Source: Eggerthellales bacterium UBA948 | GTDB lineage: Bacteria > Actinomycetota > Coriobacteriia > Coriobacteriales > UBA8131 | Direction of reading: 5' to 3' | Length of the DNA: 9,935 nt | NCBI GenBank assembly: GCA_002293265.1 | Contig: DBCW01000094.1 | Coordinates: forward strand, 1-9,935 | Shown: in pieces, positions 1 through 6,300 of the stretch | Layout: the number at the start of each line of letters is the position of its first letter | Numbering within the stretch: position 1 is the stretch's first letter | The notes under the pieces: model-generated | Database searches by the model: none | Told to the model about the DNA's origin: nothing | The model's input: only the letters and a program-made list of their open reading frames with translations | Program-made: the position numbers and the translations under genes

Positions 1-105
1 TGAAAAGTCTTTACTGCGCGGTGCGAACTGGGTCTTTAAATAAAGCAGTCTGCGCTTCGTCTTTAAAGGGTTAAACTCCTGTGCAGATTTTCTCTCGTAT
101 GTCAT
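1..105 (-). CDS. Possible 5' end of a leftward gene, running off the window
   Basis: Reading leftward, ATG at 105-103 begins 35 codons that reach the window edge without a stop (MTYERKSAQEFNPL...). The product is strongly basic and hydrophilic, with no signal peptide or membrane segment. A GGAG lies at 112-109, but only 3 nt from the ATG, which is too close for a good Shine-Dalgarno site. The same frame stays open back to 180, just after a TAA at 183-181, and contains a TTG at 168-166 that could be an earlier start. I recognise no family. An open frame of about 60 codons can occur by chance at this base composition, and a + strand gene tail ending at 43 would exclude it. Confidence 0.2.
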   Translation of the reverse strand, partial: MTYERKSAQEFNPLKTKRRLLYLKTQFAPRSKDFS

Positions 106-273
106 CTGCTCCGCTGTTTTGTGATGACTTTCATCTCTTCCGACTATCTCTTTCTCCAGAACTTGCAAGTAGGTCCATGATTAATGATTTTAACCAGCTA
201 AGTAACTGACCGTCTGCGAAACTAACCAAATCTATCTTACAGGTCTTAATGCAATTTTCTTAAAAACCCCAGA

Positions 274-290
274 TTTGCCGAACTGGCAAA
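274..290. promoter_or_regulatory. Putative operator dyad over the -35 element
   Basis: TTTGCC-GAACT-GGCAAA is a perfect 6-bp dyad with a 5-nt centre. It covers the candidate -35 hexamer at 275-280, a position where a bound dimeric regulator would block RNA polymerase. It is followed by A residues rather than T, so it is not an intrinsic terminator on the + strand. On the - strand the T-run would precede the stem. The regulator is unknown, and the short arms leave chance possible. Confidence 0.35.
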
Positions 291-303
291 AAAAAAATAT
301 ATT
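275..303 (+). promoter_or_regulatory. Putative sigma70-type promoter with an A10 spacer tract
   Basis: TTGCCG (275-280) matches the -35 consensus at 4 of 6 positions. TATATT (298-303) matches the -10 consensus at 5 of 6. They are separated by exactly 17 bp. The last ten spacer bases (288-297) are all A. Transcription would be expected to begin near 309-312, at or just before the ATG at 313, which would give an essentially leaderless mRNA. Changes in A-tract length would alter the -35/-10 spacing. Confidence 0.45.
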
Positions 304-312
304 TTCCCATTT

Positions 313-3300
313 ATGGAAATCTGGGATGTACTCTCGTGTGAGTTTGAGCCAAATGTGACAAGTGTTGAGCATGGCTCAAGTCTTGCTGCTCCAAATACTA
401 ACCCAACCAAGACCGGACACGAGTTTAGAGGTTGGTATATAAATGAAAATCTTGCAAACGAAGCAGTGTTTCCTTATCCGAGTGTAAATAACCCAATCAC
501 GTTTTATGCTGCATACCGCGCAAGCACCTACACTGTAGAGTACGAGTTAAACGGCGGTTATGAGCTGGCAAGTCAGTGGAAAAGTTATACCTACGGCACA
601 GGACTTACTTTACCTGCATCTCCCACAAAGCAAGGACACTCATTTGAGGGTTGGTTTGATAATGCAGATTTCGGCGGTGAGGCAATAACTGAAATATCAA
701 CTACAGATACCGGCAATAAGAAATACTACGCCAAGTGGACACCTACAACATATACGGTAACCTTAAACGTAAATGGCGGTACAGGAGATGAGCTTACAAG
801 CTATACTTACGGCTCAGCTGTAACACTGCCAACTTACACACGCACTGGCTACACATTTGGCGGCTGGTATGCAAATGCAGAATTAACAGGAAATGCGGTT
901 ACAACAATAACAGCCACAGATACAACAAACAAAGAATACTGGGCTAAATGGACAATAATCACTTATACAGTTTCTTGGAATGTAGGAGACGGCTCATTTG
1001 TACCGGAGCAAGCAAGTGTTGACCACGGATCGAGCATTACTGCCCCGCAAACTACACCGCAAAAACAAGGATTTGGCTTTAGCGGCTGGTATACAGATGA
1101 ATCTTTATCCACACCGGCATCGTTTCCGATTGAAAATGTCACAGCAAACACCACACTGTATGCAGCATACAGTGAAAGTGCTTTTGGTATTACTTACGAA
1201 CTTAATGGCGGAACGCAACAAGACGGTCAGTGGACAAGCTACACATATGGTACCGGGCTTACACTGCCAACAACTCCTACAAAGACCGGTCATGACTTCG
1301 CAGGTTGGTTTGATAACCAAGCATGCACAGGTGCGGCAGTTACAGTAATATCCACAACCGAGACCGGCAATAAAACCTACTGGGCAAAATGGACTGTAGC
1401 TACATATACCGTTACATTAAAGCTAAGAGAGGGCACAAGCGGAACTCCACTTACAAGTTATACCTATGGCGTAGGCGCAACACTTCCTACTGACTACGAA
1501 AGAGTCGGCCACACATTTCTCGGTTGGGCTCCGGGGCAGAACAGCCCGGGAGGTACATACGTAACTGAAATTACTGACGCAGATTCGGGAGACAAGACTT
1601 TCTGGGCTGTCTGGAGAGCAAATACATACACAGTTACGCTAAATGCAGATGGTGGAACCGGCTCACCACTTACAAGTTATATGTATTCATTTGGCGCAAC
1701 ACTTCCTACTAACTACAAAAAGACCGGGCATACATTTAATGGTTGGTTTGATAATGCAGAGCTTATGGGAGATGCAGTAACCGAGATAACTGATGAAGAT
1801 GTAGGAAACAAGACCTACTTTGCTAAATGGATAGCTGATACTTATATGGTCACATTAGATCCAAACGAAGGCATAGCAGGAACTCCACTTACAAGTTATA
1901 CCTATGGCGTAGGCGCAATACTCCCAACTGATTTTACACGTGAGGGTTATACATTTGATGGATGGAAAGAAACACAAGTAAGTAATGGACAGATAGAAAC
2001 AGAAATTACTCCAACCGATACCGGCAACAAGTACTTTATCGCTACTTGGACACTTAATACATATTCCGTTACTTGGATTGTTGGGGACGGCTCATTTACT
2101 CCCGAGCAAACAAGCGTAGATCACGGACTTAGCATTGCTGCACCTGAGACAAATCCGACAAAGACAGGTTATGGCTTTGATGGTTGGTATACAGATGAGG
2201 CACTTGAAGACAAAGTCACATTTCCGATTGAGGGCGTAACCGCCAACACCACGCTTTATGCATCTTATAGTCAAACAGTATTTAATGTAACTTATGAGCT
2301 AAACGGTGGCACCCAACAAGCAGGTATCTGGGCAACGTATACATACGGCACAGGACTGGTGCTGCCAACGCCAGCAAAAACCGGATATACGTTTGGTGGA
2401 TGGTACGCTGACAGCGAACTTTCAGGTGATGCCGAATCGGCAATAGCAGATACAGATACAGGGCATAAAACTTATTATGCAGCCTGGAGCATTAACAACT
2501 ACAGCGTTACTTTGAACGCAAATGGCGGCGAGGGTTTGGCGCTTACTGAATACACTTACGGCGTAGGTGCCACACTTCCAATAGATTACACGCGCACCGG
2601 ATACACGTTTGGTGGCTGGTACGATAATGAGGATTGCGCAGGAGATGAAATTACAGCGATAGTTGATACAGATACCGGTGATAAAGAATACTTCGCTAAA
2701 TGGACAGCCAATACTTACGGCGTGGCTCTTAATGCTAATGAGGGAACAGGGTCTGCGCTTACTGAATACACTTACGGCGTAGGTGCTACTCTTCCAACTG
2801 ACTACACGCGCATCGGATATACATTCGTAGGTTGGTATGCAAACGGAGGCTTTGATGGTGAGCCGGTTGTCTTAATCACAACAACCGACATCGAAGCTAA
2901 AACTTTCTACGCTAAGTGGAGCTTGAATAATTACAGCATCACCTGGCAGGTAAACGGTGGTGAGTTTACACCGGATCAGACAAATGTAGATCACGGTGGA
3001 GTCATCACTGAGCCAACAACTGCTCCCGAAAAGACAGGATATGACTTTATTGCTTGGTGCACAGATGAAACACTAACAACTGAAGCGGAATTTCCGATCA
3101 ACGATGTATCAGGTGCTACAGCGCTTTACGCCAAATACAGTGCAAGCACATACAGTATTCACTACGTACTATATGACGGCACACAACAAGATGGCGAGTG
3201 GGGAGCCTACACCTACAGCACAGGCCTAACTCTGCCTGTGGCACCCACAAAGACCGGTCACACCTTTATGGGCTGGTATGCAAATGAAGACTTTGAAGGT

Positions 3301-6300
3301 GAAGTTGTTACCCTAATAGCCACAAACGCTACAGGTGACAAAACTTTTTACGCACTATGGCAAGCTCACACCTACACAGTTAGCTGGAGGACTGCCGGAG
3401 GAAGCCCTGCACCAACACAGACGAGTGTTAAGCACGGTGAAAGCATCGTAAACCCTGCAGTCCTTTCAAGAACAGGCTATAACTTATCAGGCTGGTACTT
3501 TGATGCTGCACTTGAAAACGAGGCGGTACTTCCACTTGTTGCCGCAGGCAACACAACGCTATATGCCAAGTGGACACTTAAAAGTTACACCATCACATTT
3601 GATGCTAACGAGGGAGTCATTTCTGAGGGAGATGAGACAAGAACCGCTAATCACAATACCACGCTTGGTAAGACCGCGATGCCAACTGCTCCTACCCGCG
3701 AGGGCTATTCATTTAAAGAGTGGAATAGTTCAGCGTCAGGAAACGGCACTGTTCTTACATATTCAAGTGTGATAACCGCAGACCGCACAGTGTATGCAAT
3801 ATGGAAAGTTAACAGCTATACGGTTCGTCTTAACCTTGACGGTGGAGAGGGCGGAACACCACTTACCAGTTACACCTACGGTGAGGGCGCATTCTTGCCA
3901 CAAGACTACACCAAAGACGGATTCATATTTAAGGGCTGGTACACAGATCAAGCCTGCGAGTCAGAGCCGGTCACAGAAGTTTTGTATACCGAGACAGGCT
4001 TTAAAGAGTTTTGGGCGTGTTGGGAAGAGTTTGAATACGACATCAGCTATCACTTAAATGGCGGAGAGCAACAAGTGGGCTACTTTGACGGTTATGTGGC
4101 AAGCAAGCAGTTTGTGCTGCCCGCAAATCCAACATATGCAGGCTACACATTTGAGGGTTGGTTTGACAATGTTGATACCGCAGGCGAAGCTGTAACAGTT
4201 ATAGCTCAAGGCTCCACAGGTGAAAAAGAGTTCTGGGCCAAGTGGTCGCTAGACCAATATAGTGTTGCTTGGGTAATTGATGGCGGACTACCTCTGCCTA
4301 CCCAACTTGGCGGGTCTTTAGGCACAAGCATCGTAGAGCCTGACGTACCAACAAAGACAGGCTACACATTTGGTGGTTGGTACGCAGATGAGGACTTAAC
4401 GTTACCGCTTGAATTCCCAATCTCACTTAGCGGAAACACCGCGATCTATGCTAAGTGGAGCGAAAACATCTATAGCATTACTTGGAATACAGACGGTGGT
4501 GAGCCTAGCCCTGAACAAGTAACTGCAACATACGCTATGGGTATTGCTCAGCCGAGCGAGATGACAAAGGCCGGCTATACATTTGATGGTTGGTTTACTA
4601 ACTCCACACTTGAAAATGAAGCAGTATTTCCAATCGCTGAAATATCAACAGACATTTCTCTTTACGCAAAATGGTCACTTGAAAAACACAATGTGAGCTA
4701 TGTGCTTAATGGCGGAACCCAACAAGAGGGAACATGGGATAAATATGAGACAGGTACAGGTCTTGCTCTGCCAACAGATCCGACAAAGACTGGCTACACA
4801 TTTGTAGGCTGGTTTGATAACGCCTTATTTGAGGGCGACCCGATAACAGCAATTGATGCGTCTGAATCAGACGATAAAACATACTATGCTTCATTTGTGG
4901 CCAATACCTATACCATTAAATTAGTCACAAACGGAGGCACAGGCGCATCAAGTGTTCAATACACCTATTCAGTTGGGGCAGTGCTTCCAACTGACTACAC
5001 GCGCACAGGACATGAGTTTGTGGGCTGGTTTGCATCAGATGATTTAAGCGGAGAGGCAGTTCTTGAAGTAGACGGTACAGAGATGGGAGACAAGACTTTC
5101 TTTGCCGCTTGGAGTGTTAAGACCTACTCAGTCATTTTAGAGGGTAACGGTGGTACAGGCACAGCTGTAAGCGAATACACTTACGGCACAGGAGCCACAC
5201 TTCCAACAGACTTTGTACGCGAAGGTTACACATTTGCCGGTTGGTATGCAGACCCCGAGTTTAGCGGTAGTGAAGTTGAAGAGATAAGTACAACTGACAC
5301 CGACAACAAGACCTACTATGCCAAGTGGGACATAATCCCTGTTACCTACATTGTTATTTGGAATACAGCAGGCGGAATGCCGGAGCCTACGCAAACAAGC
5401 GTAAACCGTGGCGACACAATTGAATCACCCGCAGATTTTGCACGCGTAGGCTACACGCTTGATGGTTGGTATTTAGACTCAAGCCATATAAACAAAGTTG
5501 AACTTCCGCTCGAAAACGTAACAGGAGACACGACACTTTATGCCAAGTGGACACTAAACAACTACACCGTCACCTTTAATGCAAACGGCGGAGTTGTATT
5601 GGAAGACAACCAAAGCAGAAACGCCAATCACAATGCATCACTAGGTGCTTTAATGCCTGTTGCACCTGCACGCGACGGATACACGTTTAAAGAGTGGAAC
5701 AGCTCCGCTTTAGGAAATGGAGCAGCATTTACATCAGCAAGCGCAATAACTGCAAACCGCACAGTCTATGCAATATGGAAAGTGAACACCTATACAGTAG
5801 AGTTAAATCTAAACGGTGGATCGGGGGGTACACCTATCACAAGTTACACATACGGCATAGGAGCATTTTTGCCTAAAGACTACACTAAAGTAGGCTATTC
5901 ATTTGCCGGTTGGCACACAGACGCTGAGTTTGCATCCGCGCCTGTAGATGAGATAACCATAACCGACTTTGGCTACAAAGCATACTTTGCCAAATGGGCA
6001 GAAAACAGCTATCAGATAACTTATGAGCTAAACGGCGGAAGCCAACAAGAAGGCGCATGGAACGGGTATGCATCCGGTACGGAATTCATGTTGCCAACCA
6101 GTCCGATAAAAGCAGGCTACACTTTTGCAGGCTGGTTTGATAATGCTGATCTTTTGGGAGAAGCTGTTCTTACTATTGCATCAAACACAGAAGGCGACAA
6201 AGCGTTCTTCGCTAAATGGATTGATTCATATTCTGTTACTTGGGAAACAGACGGAGGGCTGCCTTTGCCCATGCAGCTTGGAGTGCCTTATGGTGAAAGC

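Larger units (their letters stand above)
1..312. other. Upstream region without a convincing complete gene
   Basis: Every + strand frame is broken by stops within short distances. One + frame reads about 13 codons (2-40) to a TAA at 41-43 and could be the tail of a preceding gene. Another runs open from 75 to about 206. Neither has a ribosome binding site or a recognisable motif. The - strand has a frame open from 180 to the left edge, described separately. No tRNA, rRNA or riboswitch was recognised. The only organised part is 267-325, which holds the dyad, promoter and inverted repeat listed below. Confidence 0.6.
268..325. repeat. 9-bp inverted repeat flanking the promoter and start codon
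   Basis: CCCAGATTT at 268-276 is the exact reverse complement of AAATCTGGG at 317-325. Allowing one bulged base, the arms extend inward by two more pairs (CC at 278-279 with GG at 315-316). The arms bracket the putative promoter and the ATG of the giant gene. The right arm lies within codons 2-5. The arms could form a cruciform or mark a rearrangement boundary. Confidence 0.5.

Noticed and set aside
274..297. Hairpin plus A10 tract as an intrinsic terminator
   Set aside because: On + the stem is followed by A rather than T; on - the T-run comes before the stem. Neither orientation fits a terminator.
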